NCBI GenBank assembly: GCA_965279565.1
Contig: OZ257249.1
Location: 1,860,001 to 1,924,000 of the forward strand
Source of the DNA: Tagaea sp965279565
Lineage (GTDB): Bacteria; Pseudomonadota; Alphaproteobacteria; CACIAM-22H2
Direction: 5' to 3'
DNA: 64,000 nt
The notes under the pieces are model-generated. The model did no database searches, was not told where the DNA came from, and saw only the letters and a program-made list of their open reading frames with translations. The translations under genes and the position numbers were made by a program. Shown here in pieces: positions 25,408 to 33,841 of this stretch (position 1 is its first letter; each line of letters starts with the position of its first letter).

Positions 25408-26826
25408 ATGACCGTCGATTCGCTGCTCAACGCGCCCCTTCGTGTCGTCAACGTGGGGCTCGAAAGTTTCGCGCGCGACCTGCATGCGGCCGGCATCCCC
25501 GTCGTCGACATGGACTGGCAGCCGCCCGCGCGCGGCGACGCGGCGCAGGCAAGCCTGCTGGCCAAGCTCGACCGCCTGCCGGCGATCGAGGCGGCCAACG
25601 CGGCGGCACTGGAGAAGTTCCTGAAGGCCGATCCGGTTCTCGTCGACGTGCGCCGTGCGGACGAGGTGCTGACGGGCCTCGGCGACCGCATGATCCTGCA
25701 TGCCGGCCCGCCGATCGAATGGGCGCGCATGTGCGGGCCGCTGCGCGGCGCCATCCAGGGCGCCATCGTGCTCGAAGGCTGGGCGCCGGACCTGGAGGCG
25801 GCCGACAGGCTCGCCGCGTCGGGTGGTATTCGCTTCGAACCCAATCACCATTTCGGCGCGGTCGGTCCGATGACGGGCATGATCACGCGCTCGATGCCGG
25901 TGCTGGAGGTCGTCAATCGCACCTACGGCAACCGCGCGTACTGCACGCTCAACGAAGGGCTCGGCAAGGTCATGCGCTTCGGCGGCAACGACGCCGATGT
26001 GCTCAAGCGCCTGCGCTGGCTGGCGAGCGACCTCGCTCCCGCCATCGCCGCGGCGCTGAAGCTGTCGGGCGGGCTGGCGCTGAAGAACGTCATCGCGCGC
26101 GGCCTGACGATGGGCGACGAGATGCACCAGCGCAATGTCGCGTGCACCAGCCTGTTCGTGCGTCTGATGGCGCCGTGGCTGGCGCGCGCAGTGCCCGACA
26201 GCGCGAAGCTTGCCGGCGTCTACGAGTTCATCGGCGGCAACGACCAGTTCTTCCTCAACGTCGCGATGGCGATGGGCAAGTCGATCGCCGATCCGGCCAA
26301 GGGCCTCGCCAATTCCACGCTCGTCACCGCGATGTGCCGCAACGGCACCGATTTCGGCATCCGCGTGGCCGCGACCGGCGACCGCTGGTTCGTCGCACCG
26401 GTCGAGCAGCCCACCGGCCTCTATTTCCCCGGCTACAGTGCGGCCGACGCCAACCCCGACATCGGCGACAGCGCCATCGTCGAGACGGTCGGCCTCGGCG
26501 GCTTCGCGATGGCGGCCTCACCCGCGGTCGCGGGCTTTGTCGGTGCGGGTTCGGCAGCCGACGCGCTCGACATCACGCGCGCGATGTACGATATCGCGGT
26601 CGGCCGCAATCCGGACTGGACGATCCCGGGGCTCGACTTCGCCGGCGTGCCGGTCGGCATCGACGTGCGCAAGGTCGTCGAGACGGGGATCGCCCCGACG
26701 ATCAATACCGGGATCGCGCACCGCAAGCCCGGCATCGGGCAGGTGGGGGCGGGGACCGTGAAGGCGCCGCTGCGCTGCTTCGAGGAAGCGCTCGCTGCCG
26801 TCGCCAAGTCGATGGGGGTGGCGTGA
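25408..26826 (+). CDS. DUF1116 protein, YlbE/AllG-like subunit of oxamic transcarbamylase
   Basis: 472 residues, start ATG at 25408 with AAGGA before it. The whole length matches the DUF1116 family (E. coli YlbE, renamed AllG): VVNVGLESFARDL at the N-terminus, MCGPLRGAIQGAIVLEGWA, FEPNHHFGAVGPMTGMIT, MGDEMHQRNVACTSLF and GGNDQFFLNVAMAMGKS. In E. coli the YlbE, FdrA and YlbF proteins together make the oxamic transcarbamylase of the allantoin pathway, which converts oxalurate and phosphate to oxamate and carbamoyl phosphate. Here the same three families are neighbours. No carbamate kinase or allantoin genes are in the window, so the true substrate is open. Confidence 0.82.
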   Translation: MTVDSLLNAPLRVVNVGLESFARDLHAAGIPVVDMDWQPPARGDAAQASLLAKLDRLPAIEAANAAALEKFLKADPVLVDVRRADEVLTGLGDRMILHAGPPIEWARMCGPLRGAIQGAIVLEGWAPDLEAADRLAASGGIRFEPNHHFGAVGPMTGMITRSMPVLEVVNRTYGNRAYCTLNEGLGKVMRFGGNDADVLKRLRWLASDLAPAIAAALKLSGGLALKNVIARGLTMGDEMHQRNVACTSLFVRLMAPWLARAVPDSAKLAGVYEFIGGNDQFFLNVAMAMGKSIADPAKGLANSTLVTAMCRNGTDFGIRVAATGDRWFVAPVEQPTGLYFPGYSAADANPDIGDSAIVETVGLGGFAMAASPAVAGFVGAGSAADALDITRAMYDIAVGRNPDWTIPGLDFAGVPVGIDVRKVVETGIAPTINTGIAHRKPGIGQVGAGTVKAPLRCFEEALAAVAKSMGVA

Positions 26827-28328
26827 TGTCGAACGTCGCCAACCGGGTCCGCAAGGGCTTCTATCTCGACTCCGTGGCGCTGATGCGCCTGTCGCAGACG
26901 CTGTCCGCCCTGCCCGGTGTCGCGTCCGCCGCCCTGATGATCGGCACGCCCACCAACGTGCGCATCATGGACGATGCCGGCCTGCTCGACGACGCGGGGC
27001 GCAAGGCCGGTGCGAACGATCTGATCGTCGCGGTCAAGGCGGCTGATGCGGCCAGTGCCGCCGCCGCCCTCGACGAGGCCGACGCGTTGCTGGCGCGCCC
27101 GAACGTGGCGCAGCGGAGTACTGGCGAACGCCGGCCGCGCTCGCTCGACGCCGCCATCGCCGGGCTCGGCGGGGCGAGCCTCGCGCTCATCTCCGTGCCC
27201 GGTGCCTTCGCGGCGGCCGAGGCGCGCAAGGCGCTCGCGCGCGGCCTGCACGCGATGATCTTCTCCGACAACGTGTCGTACGAGGACGAGCGCGCACTGA
27301 AGCTCGAGGCGCGCGAACTGGGCCTGCTCGTGATGGGCCCGGACTGCGGCACGGCGTTGATCGCCGGCACGCCGCTCGCGTTCGCCAACCAGGTGCCGAA
27401 GGGCGACATCGGCATCATCGCGGCGGCGGGTACTGGCCTGCAGGAGGTTGCCTGCCTGATCGCGCGCGGCGGGGCGGGCGTGTCGCACGGCATTGGTACT
27501 GGCGGGCGCGATCTTTCGGAAAAGATCGGCGGCCTGACGGCACTTTCGGCCATCGACGCGCTCGACGCCGATCCGGCCACGCGCCATGTCGTCATCGTTT
27601 CCAAGCCGCCGGCCAAATCCGTCGCCGACGCGGTCCTCGCGCGCGTGGCGAAAAGCCCGAAGCGCTTCACGATCTGCTTCCTCGGGGCCGACGGGTCCGG
27701 CATGCCGGCGAACGCGCGCTTCGCCCCCACGCTCGCCGCCGCGGCGGCCGATGCGCTGGGCGGGACGGGCGTGGACACGAATTACGACGTCGACGCGCGC
27801 GCGGCCGATGCGCGCGAGCAGCTGGCGCCCGCGCGCCGCTGGGTGCGCGGCGTCTATAGCGGCGGCACGCTGTGCGCCGAAGCGCAGCTCGTCATGCGCG
27901 GGGCCGACGAACCGTTCTGGTCGAACGCGCCGGTTCCGGGGGCACTCCCGCAGCGCCCGGCCTCCGGCCACAGCTTCGTGGATTACGGGGCGGACGAGTA
28001 CACGGTCGGCCGGCCGCACCCGATGATCGATCCGACCGTGCGCGACGCCGCGATGGCGCAGGCACTGGAGGAATCGGGAACGGCCGTCGTGCTGATCGAC
28101 ATCGTCATCGGCTTCGGCGCGCACGCTGATCCGGCGGGTGCCGCAGCCCGCGTCGTCGGTGGGGCGGGCGACAGCCGGCCGGCGGTCGTCGCGTCGGTCG
28201 TCGGCACGGATTTCGACCCGCAGCACCGCGCCAGCCAGGTGCGCAAGCTCGAACAGGCCGGCATTCTCGTCGCACCCTCTAACGCGCGCGCGGCGGAACT
28301 TGCACTGGCGATCTCACGCCTGCGCTAG
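26826..28328 (+). CDS. fdrA: FdrA/AllF family protein, succinyl-CoA-synthetase-like
   Basis: 500 residues from the ATG at 26826, sharing one base with the upstream stop. The domain order resembles the alpha/beta parts of succinyl-CoA synthetase: a CoA-binding-like fold with LLVMGPDCGTALIAGTPLAF, GIIAAAGTGLQEVACLI and SHGIGTGGRDLSEKIGG, then a ligase-like C-terminal half containing YSGGTLCAEAQLVM and the late EQAGILVAPSNARAAELA strand. FdrA (AllF) is a subunit of oxamic transcarbamylase in E. coli. It is co-transcribed with the DUF1116 gene. Its last 15 bases overlap the convergent DUF2877 gene. Confidence 0.87.
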   Translation: MSNVANRVRKGFYLDSVALMRLSQTLSALPGVASAALMIGTPTNVRIMDDAGLLDDAGRKAGANDLIVAVKAADAASAAAALDEADALLARPNVAQRSTGERRPRSLDAAIAGLGGASLALISVPGAFAAAEARKALARGLHAMIFSDNVSYEDERALKLEARELGLLVMGPDCGTALIAGTPLAFANQVPKGDIGIIAAAGTGLQEVACLIARGGAGVSHGIGTGGRDLSEKIGGLTALSAIDALDADPATRHVVIVSKPPAKSVADAVLARVAKSPKRFTICFLGADGSGMPANARFAPTLAAAAADALGGTGVDTNYDVDARAADAREQLAPARRWVRGVYSGGTLCAEAQLVMRGADEPFWSNAPVPGALPQRPASGHSFVDYGADEYTVGRPHPMIDPTVRDAAMAQALEESGTAVVLIDIVIGFGAHADPAGAAARVVGGAGDSRPAVVASVVGTDFDPQHRASQVRKLEQAGILVAPSNARAAELALAISRLR

Positions 28329-29105
28329 CACCGCGACGGCTCCGGCAAGCGCGTCCCAGCCCGAGCTGTGGCCGATCGCGTCGATCGCGCCAAGGTCGGG
28401 TTCCTTGCCGCGCATCAGCGCATCGAGTGCGGCATGCAGTGCCGCCGATCCTTCGCCGCGCGCCGCCGCGCGCAGATGTGCCCGCGCGATCTCGCCGGTC
28501 GCCTCGGGCGCGATCGCGTCGATCCAGCCCGCCAGTGCATCGGCCTGCGCCATCCGTCCGGTTGCACGGAGCGCGATGGCCGCACCGCCGAGCGCGTCGT
28601 CACCCGCCGGTGTGAGACCCGGTCCCAGCCCGACGAGCCGGGCGAGGGCTTCGGGCGGCGGGCCATCCGTCCAGTCGCGCAGGGCAAGCAGCGGTGCGAG
28701 CGAAGCGGCGACGAACGGATCGGGGCTTTCGAACGGTGCGCCGAGAAGTGCGGGGATCGCGGCGGCCAGTCCGCGCGGTCGTGTGGCGGCAATCGCCGCG
28801 AGGCGCGCACGCAGCCCTTCGCGCCGCAGCGGGCCGGGCGGCTGCGGCCGCCAGCGGACCATCCGGCTCCGGTCGAAAATCCCTGTGGACAGAATTGCAC
28901 CTTCCGGCGGGATCGACGGTGCACGCTCGCCAAGCGCGTTGAGCGGTCCGTCGCCCAGTCCCGACCCGCCGACGCAGGCCAGCCGGCCTTCCGCGTCGCG
29001 CACATAGAAGCTGCGCGCGAAGGCGGCCGCGACGGTCAGCGGCCCGGCACCGGAAAACACTGTTTCGGCGTCGCGTCCGGCGCTGGCGAGGACGATGGAA
29101 TCCAT
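28314..29105 (-). CDS. DUF2877 protein, YlbF/AllH-like
   Basis: 263 residues. The defining DUF2877 motifs are LVGLGPGLTPAGDDALGG and the C-terminal IGHSSGWDALAGAV. E. coli YlbF (AllH) of this family is the third subunit of oxamic transcarbamylase. There the three genes run in one direction; here this one is on the opposite strand, convergent with fdrA and overlapping it by 15 bp. It is divergent from the molybdenum hydroxylase gene at 29184. The inversion argues for separate regulation or an old local rearrangement, while synteny still supports a joint complex. Confidence 0.82.
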   Translation of the reverse strand: MDSIVLASAGRDAETVFSGAGPLTVAAAFARSFYVRDAEGRLACVGGSGLGDGPLNALGERAPSIPPEGAILSTGIFDRSRMVRWRPQPPGPLRREGLRARLAAIAATRPRGLAAAIPALLGAPFESPDPFVAASLAPLLALRDWTDGPPPEALARLVGLGPGLTPAGDDALGGAAIALRATGRMAQADALAGWIDAIAPEATGEIARAHLRAAARGEGSAALHAALDALMRGKEPDLGAIDAIGHSSGWDALAGAVAVLAQA

Positions 29106-29183
29106 GCGGCGGCCATTCTAGTCCGATTGCGCAGCGGCGCGCGATTTGCCAGAGTCCGGGACCGTATCCGCAAGGGGTGAAAG

Positions 29184-31505
29184 ATGAGTCATTTCGGCAA
29201 GGCCCAGACGCCGCGACGCGTGGAAGATGCCCGCCTGCTCAAGGGAGCCGGCCGCTACCTCGACGATTTCGTCCTTCCCCGCCAGACCTACGCCGCGTTC
29301 GTGCGCAGCCCGCACGGCCACGCCGACATCCGCTCGATCGACACGACCGCCGCGGCCGCCATGCAAGGCGTGTTCGGCGTGTTCACGGGCGACGACCTCG
29401 CCAAGGCCGGCATCGGCAACGTGCCGTGCATGGCCCCGCTCAAGAACCGCGACGGCAGCACGGTCAAGACACCCGATCGCCCGGCACTCGCGCGCGGCCG
29501 CGTGCGCTTCGCGGGCGAGGCGGTCGTCCTCGTCGTCGCCGACACGCTCGAGAACGCGCGCGACGCGGCCGAAGCGGTCGCGATCGACTATGCGCCGCTG
29601 CCCGCCGCGGGCAACCTGCGCGCCGCCATCCAGGCGGACGCGCCGCAGGTCTGGAACCACGTCAAGGGCAACGTCGCGTTCGACTGGTCGCTCGGCGACG
29701 AGGCGAAGACGAAGGCGCTGTTCGCCAAGGCGGCGCATACGGTCGAACTCGACATCGTCAACAACCGCTTGGTGCCCAACTCGATGGAGCCGCGCGGCGC
29801 CATCGCCGACTATGCGCGCGGCGAAGACCGCCTGACGCTCTATTGCAGCACGCAGGGCGGCTACGGCATGCGCAAGGTCATCGCCGGCGAGATCCTGAAG
29901 ATCCCGGAGAGCAAGCTGCGCGTCGTCACCGGCGACGTCGGCGGCGGCTTCGGCATGAAGATCTTCGTGTTCCCGGAATACGTCGCGTGCCTGCATGCCG
30001 CGCGCGTGCTGGAACGTCCGGTGCGCTGGATCTCCGACCGCAGCGAGGCGTTCCTTGCCGACACGCACGGGCGCGACAACATCGCCAAGGCGCGCGTGGC
30101 GGTCGACGCGAACGGCAAGATGACGGCGCTGCACGTATCGACCTATGCCAATCTCGGCGCCTACTGCTCGCAGTACAGCACGTTCGTCGCGACGGCTGCG
30201 GGCAACACGATGCTGGTCGGCGTCTATGCCTTCGAGGCGGCACTTGCCGAAGTGAAGGGCATCTACTCGAACACCGCCCCGGTCGACGCCTTCCGCGGCG
30301 CGGGTCGCCCCGAGGCGAACTACGTCGTCGAGCGGCTGATCGACGCGGTCGGCAAGAAGCTCGGGATTGCACCGGACGAGATTCGCCGGCGCAACTTCAT
30401 CCCGCCCTCGGCGATGCCGTACAAGACGGCGCTGGGCAACACCTACGACAGCGGCAACTACGTCCAGAACCTCGACGACGCGGTCGCGCGCGCCGACGTG
30501 AAGGGGTTCGAGGCGCGCCGCGAAGCGTCGAAGAAGGCCGGCAAGCTGCGCGGGCTCGGCATCGCGATGTACACCGAGGTCTGCGGCGGCGGCGGCGACG
30601 AGACGGCGAACATCCAGTTCGATCCGTCCGGCGGGGCCATCGTCAAGGTCGGCAACCAGTCGAACGGCCAGGGCCACGAGACGGCCTATGCCCAGCTCGT
30701 GGCCGAGCATCTCGGCATCCCGATGGACAAGGTGCGCGTCGTTCAGGGCGACACCGACGTGTCGATCTACAGTGGCATGACCGGCGGCAGCCGCGCGCTC
30801 GCCGTGACCGGTTCGGCCGTCACGCTCGCGGTCAAGGACGTGATCGCACAGGGCCGCAAGCTTGCGGCACACCTGCTGGAAGCGGCGGACGCGGACATCG
30901 AGTTCGCCAACGGCGCCTTCAAGGTGGCGGGTACGGACAAGCAGATCACGGTCGAAAGTCTGGCCTACAACGCGCACAACAAGGCCAAGCTGCCGGCCGA
31001 CCGGCCCGTCGGCCTGCAGGGCGACGGCACGTTCCTGCCGCCGGGCGCCACGTTCCCCAACGGCTGCCACATCGCCGAGATCGAGATCGATCCGGATACC
31101 GGTGCGGTCAGCTTCCAGCGCTACACGATCGTCGACGATTTCGGCAACGTCATGAACCCGATGATGCTCGAAGGCCAGGTCCAGGGCGGCACGATCCAGG
31201 GTATCGGCCAGGCGCTCTACGAAGAATGCGCCTACGATCCCGAGACGGGGCAGCTGCTGTCCGGCTCGTACATGGACTATGCGATGCCGCGCGCCGACCG
31301 GATGCCGTCGATCGACTTCTCGTACAACGAGGTGCCCTGCAAGAACAACCCGCTGGGCGTCAAGGGTGCGGGCGAGGCAGGCACGATCGGCGCGCCGCCG
31401 GCCGTGATCCATGCCGTGCTCGACGCGCTGAAGCCCTACGGTGTCGCGCATATCGACATGCCGGCCACGCCGCAGAAGATCTGGCGCCTGATCCACAAGG
31501 CATGA
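29184..31505 (+). CDS. Molybdenum hydroxylase large subunit (CoxL/XdhB superfamily), orphan
   Basis: 773 residues, complete for a molybdopterin-binding subunit. Marks: RRVEDARLLKGAGRYLDD at the N-terminus, GDVGGGFGMK, APVDAFRGAGRPEANYVVE, NGQGHETAYAQLV and VKGAGEAGTIGAPP with the catalytic Glu. The active-site loop lacks the AYRCSFR of true form-I CO dehydrogenase, so CO oxidation is unlikely; purine, nicotinate, aldehyde or aromatic N-heterocycle oxidation are possible. The [2Fe-2S] and FAD subunits it needs are not adjacent. They must be elsewhere or shared, for example with XdhA. It overlaps psuG by 4 bp, which suggests a nucleobase-related substrate. Confidence 0.88.
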   Translation: MSHFGKAQTPRRVEDARLLKGAGRYLDDFVLPRQTYAAFVRSPHGHADIRSIDTTAAAAMQGVFGVFTGDDLAKAGIGNVPCMAPLKNRDGSTVKTPDRPALARGRVRFAGEAVVLVVADTLENARDAAEAVAIDYAPLPAAGNLRAAIQADAPQVWNHVKGNVAFDWSLGDEAKTKALFAKAAHTVELDIVNNRLVPNSMEPRGAIADYARGEDRLTLYCSTQGGYGMRKVIAGEILKIPESKLRVVTGDVGGGFGMKIFVFPEYVACLHAARVLERPVRWISDRSEAFLADTHGRDNIAKARVAVDANGKMTALHVSTYANLGAYCSQYSTFVATAAGNTMLVGVYAFEAALAEVKGIYSNTAPVDAFRGAGRPEANYVVERLIDAVGKKLGIAPDEIRRRNFIPPSAMPYKTALGNTYDSGNYVQNLDDAVARADVKGFEARREASKKAGKLRGLGIAMYTEVCGGGGDETANIQFDPSGGAIVKVGNQSNGQGHETAYAQLVAEHLGIPMDKVRVVQGDTDVSIYSGMTGGSRALAVTGSAVTLAVKDVIAQGRKLAAHLLEAADADIEFANGAFKVAGTDKQITVESLAYNAHNKAKLPADRPVGLQGDGTFLPPGATFPNGCHIAEIEIDPDTGAVSFQRYTIVDDFGNVMNPMMLEGQVQGGTIQGIGQALYEECAYDPETGQLLSGSYMDYAMPRADRMPSIDFSYNEVPCKNNPLGVKGAGEAGTIGAPPAVIHAVLDALKPYGVAHIDMPATPQKIWRLIHKA

Positions 31506-32416
31506 CCGCATCGCCGGACCTCGCGGTTTCGCCCGAGGTCGCGGCGGCGCTGGCGGCCGGCCGGCCGGTGGTGGCGCTCGAATCCACCATCGTCGCGCAC
31601 GGCATGCCGTGGCCGCGCAATCTCGAGACGGCGAACGCGCTGGAAGCCGAAGTGCGCGCGGCGGGCGCGCTGCCCGCGACCGTCGCGGTCCTCGACGGGA
31701 AACTGCGCGTCGGCCTCGATGCCGCTTCACTCGAACGGCTCGCGACGGATAAGTCCGTCACCAAGGCGTCGCGGCGCGACCTGTCGGCACTGGTCGCGCG
31801 GCGCGAAAGCGGGGCGACGACGGTCGCCGCGACGATGGTCCTCGCCGCGATGGCTGGAATCCGCGTTTTCGCGACCGGCGGGATCGGCGGCGTGCATCGC
31901 GGCGTCGAGACCACGATGGACGTGTCGGCCGATCTCTACGAACTCGGGCGCACGCCGGTCGCGGTCGTGTGCGCCGGGGCCAAGTCGATTCTCGACATCC
32001 CGAAGACGCTGGAACTTCTCGAAAGCCTCGGCGTGCCGGTGCTGGGATTCCGGACCGACGACTTCCCGGCCTTCTATGCGCGCAGCGGCGGCCGGCCCGT
32101 CGACCGGCGCTGCGAGAGTGCGGCCGAGATCGCCGGGCTGCTCGCCGCGCAGTTCCGACTCGGGCTCGGTGGCGTGCTGGTCGCGAATCCGATTCCGGCC
32201 GACCAGGCGCTCGATGCGGCCGGCATGGAGCGGACCATCGCCGATGCGGTCTGCGACGCGGAGGCGGAAGGAATCGGCGGACAGGCGCTCACGCCCTATC
32301 TGCTCGGCCGTCTCAACGATGCGACGAAGGGCGCAAGTCTTGCGGCGAATATCGCGCTCGCCCGCAACAACGCGCGGCTGGCGGGCGAGATCGCCGTGGA
32401 GCTCGCCCGGATCTAG
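31502..32416 (+). CDS. psuG: Pseudouridine-5'-phosphate glycosidase PsuG
   Basis: 304 residues, ATG overlapping the previous stop. PsuG splits pseudouridine 5'-phosphate into uracil and ribose 5-phosphate using a Mn2+ ion and a covalent lysine. Family blocks: VALESTIVAHGMPWPRN, ATVAVLDGKLRVGL, SVTKASRRDLS (catalytic lysine region), GIRVFATGGIGGVHRG and VCAGAKSILDIPKTLELLES. The kinase PsuK, usually next to psuG or fused to it, is absent, so pseudouridine phosphorylation must be encoded elsewhere. Its TAG forms a shared CTAG with the convergent arfB stop. Confidence 0.95.
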   Translation: MTASPDLAVSPEVAAALAAGRPVVALESTIVAHGMPWPRNLETANALEAEVRAAGALPATVAVLDGKLRVGLDAASLERLATDKSVTKASRRDLSALVARRESGATTVAATMVLAAMAGIRVFATGGIGGVHRGVETTMDVSADLYELGRTPVAVVCAGAKSILDIPKTLELLESLGVPVLGFRTDDFPAFYARSGGRPVDRRCESAAEIAGLLAAQFRLGLGGVLVANPIPADQALDAAGMERTIADAVCDAEAEGIGGQALTPYLLGRLNDATKGASLAANIALARNNARLAGEIAVELARI

Positions 32417-32832
32417 TCGAACTCGATCGGTCCGCCGCGGTTGGCCTTGACCGACGAGCGGGCCGCCTTCGAGGCGAGCCGCCGGCGCTTCGACCCCTTG
32501 GTCGGCTTCGTCGCCTTGCGCGCCTTGGGCTTGTGCAGCGCCATGCGCAGCAGCTGGCCCAGCTTGTCGAGCGCGTCCTTCCGGTTCATTTCCTGCGTGC
32601 GGTGGCGCGAGGCGTCGATCAGCAGCAGGCCCGCCCCCGAAACGCGCTTGCCGGCGATGGTCCGCAGCCGGTCGATGAATTCCGGCGCCAGCCGGACGCG
32701 GCCCAGATCGATGCGCAGCTCGACGGCCGTGGACACCTTGTTCACGTTCTGGCCGCCGGGCCCGCTGGCGCGCACGAAGCGCCAGTCGAGGTCGCGGTCG
32801 TCGAGGTCGAGTTCGGGAATCACGCGCGGCAT
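32413..32832 (-). CDS. arfB: Alternative ribosome-rescue factor ArfB (YaeJ)
   Basis: 139 residues from the ATG at 32832; the frame continues upstream but without homology. A single RF-type catalytic domain has the GGQ loop (ASGPGGQNVNKV, Gly26-Gly27-Gln28) and AGKRVSGAGLLLIDASRHRTQEMN. The C-terminal tail from about residue 105 is very rich in Lys and Arg, the part that enters the mRNA channel of stalled ribosomes. Known ArfB hydrolyses peptidyl-tRNA on non-stop ribosomes. It is convergent with psuG (shared CTAG) and divergent from the GT2 gene. Confidence 0.94.
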   Translation of the reverse strand: MPRVIPELDLDDRDLDWRFVRASGPGGQNVNKVSTAVELRIDLGRVRLAPEFIDRLRTIAGKRVSGAGLLLIDASRHRTQEMNRKDALDKLGQLLRMALHKPKARKATKPTKGSKRRRLASKAARSSVKANRGGPIEFD

Positions 32833-32893
32833 GGCTGGCCGGCACAGTCGCCCGACTTGCGCCTTCGGGCAAGCGGGTTTAGGAGTGCGGCCC

Positions 32894-33841
32894 ATGTCCG
32901 GCGTCTCGTTCGTCTGCACGGTATACAACAAGGAGAAGTTCCTGCCCGCGGTGATCGCCGCGATCCGGCGGCAGGTTCCCGACCGTCCACGCGAGTTCAT
33001 CTTCGTCGACGACGGCAGTCGCGACCGCTCGGTCGCCATCGTGCGCGAACTGACGAAAGACTGGCCGAACTGCCGGATCGTCGAGCAGCCCAACGGCGGG
33101 CCGTCCTCGTCGACCAATACCGGGATCGGGCTTGCCACGCAGACCTGGCTGAAGCTCGTCGGCTCGGACGACGTGCTCGCCCCCTACGCCACGCGCCGGC
33201 TGATCGAGGTCGCCGAAGCGACCGGGGCCGGAGGCGTGTTCGCGAAGATCGGCTTCTATCGCGACGCTGCGGAGATCCGGTTCGACGAGGAAGCGGCGGA
33301 CGCTACGCAGGCGGTCGCCCCCGCCGATCCGGTTGGCGAGGTGATCCGCTACGGCGTGTCGGGTACGTCGCCCACGCTGTTTCGCACCGACATCGTCAGG
33401 CAGGCCGGCGGCTGCGATCCCGACGTGTTCGTCGAGGATTTCGCATTGGCGCTGCGCACGGCGCGCCTCGCCCCCATCGCGCGCTTCGACCACGTCGTCA
33501 CGTGGGGGCCGGCGGCGGACGAGACGCGCATCATGGTCGGGCAGGGCCATCAGGCGCACCATGATTTTGCACTCGCCCTCGTCCATTTCCTGCGCGCGTA
33601 CCCCGACATGGCGGAGCGCTACGGGCATCTGGCGTTCCGGCGCGCGGCCGGGCGCGCATGGAAATACGCGCGGCGCGCGGCCGGTCTCGGCTGGGGCTCG
33701 CGCTATCCGTGGCTGAACCTGCGCGCCTATTTCGGCCCGCCGGGCCATCCGGCCGACGCGATCGCGCACACGATGCCGGTCTACGGCCTGGGCGAGGGGC
33801 CGGCGGCCAAGCCGATCATCCGCGTGGGTGCGGAACGATGA
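32894..33841 (+). CDS. Family 2 glycosyltransferase
   Basis: 315 residues from the ATG at 32894 with AGGAG at 32881-32885. GT-A features: FVCTVYNKEKFLPAVI at the N-terminus, FIFVDDGSRDRSV, QPNGGPSSSTNTGI, and KLVGSDDVLAP as the DxD metal site. The protein is soluble, with no membrane helices. It is the first of three overlapping rightward genes with the sulfatase-like and CDP-alcohol-phosphotransferase/FkbM genes, so it probably adds a sugar in a cell-surface glycan or glycolipid pathway. Donor and acceptor are unknown. Confidence 0.85.
   Translation: MSGVSFVCTVYNKEKFLPAVIAAIRRQVPDRPREFIFVDDGSRDRSVAIVRELTKDWPNCRIVEQPNGGPSSSTNTGIGLATQTWLKLVGSDDVLAPYATRRLIEVAEATGAGGVFAKIGFYRDAAEIRFDEEAADATQAVAPADPVGEVIRYGVSGTSPTLFRTDIVRQAGGCDPDVFVEDFALALRTARLAPIARFDHVVTWGPAADETRIMVGQGHQAHHDFALALVHFLRAYPDMAERYGHLAFRRAAGRAWKYARRAAGLGWGSRYPWLNLRAYFGPPGHPADAIAHTMPVYGLGEGPAAKPIIRVGAER

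Noticed and set aside
29184..31505. Aerobic carbon monoxide dehydrogenase (coxL)
   Set aside because: The form-I active-site loop AYRCSFR is missing, and coxM and coxS are not adjacent.
29118..31730. An 870-residue minus-strand frame opposite the molybdenum hydroxylase gene
   Set aside because: Low-complexity composition with no recognisable motif, while the plus strand encodes a complete, conserved enzyme.
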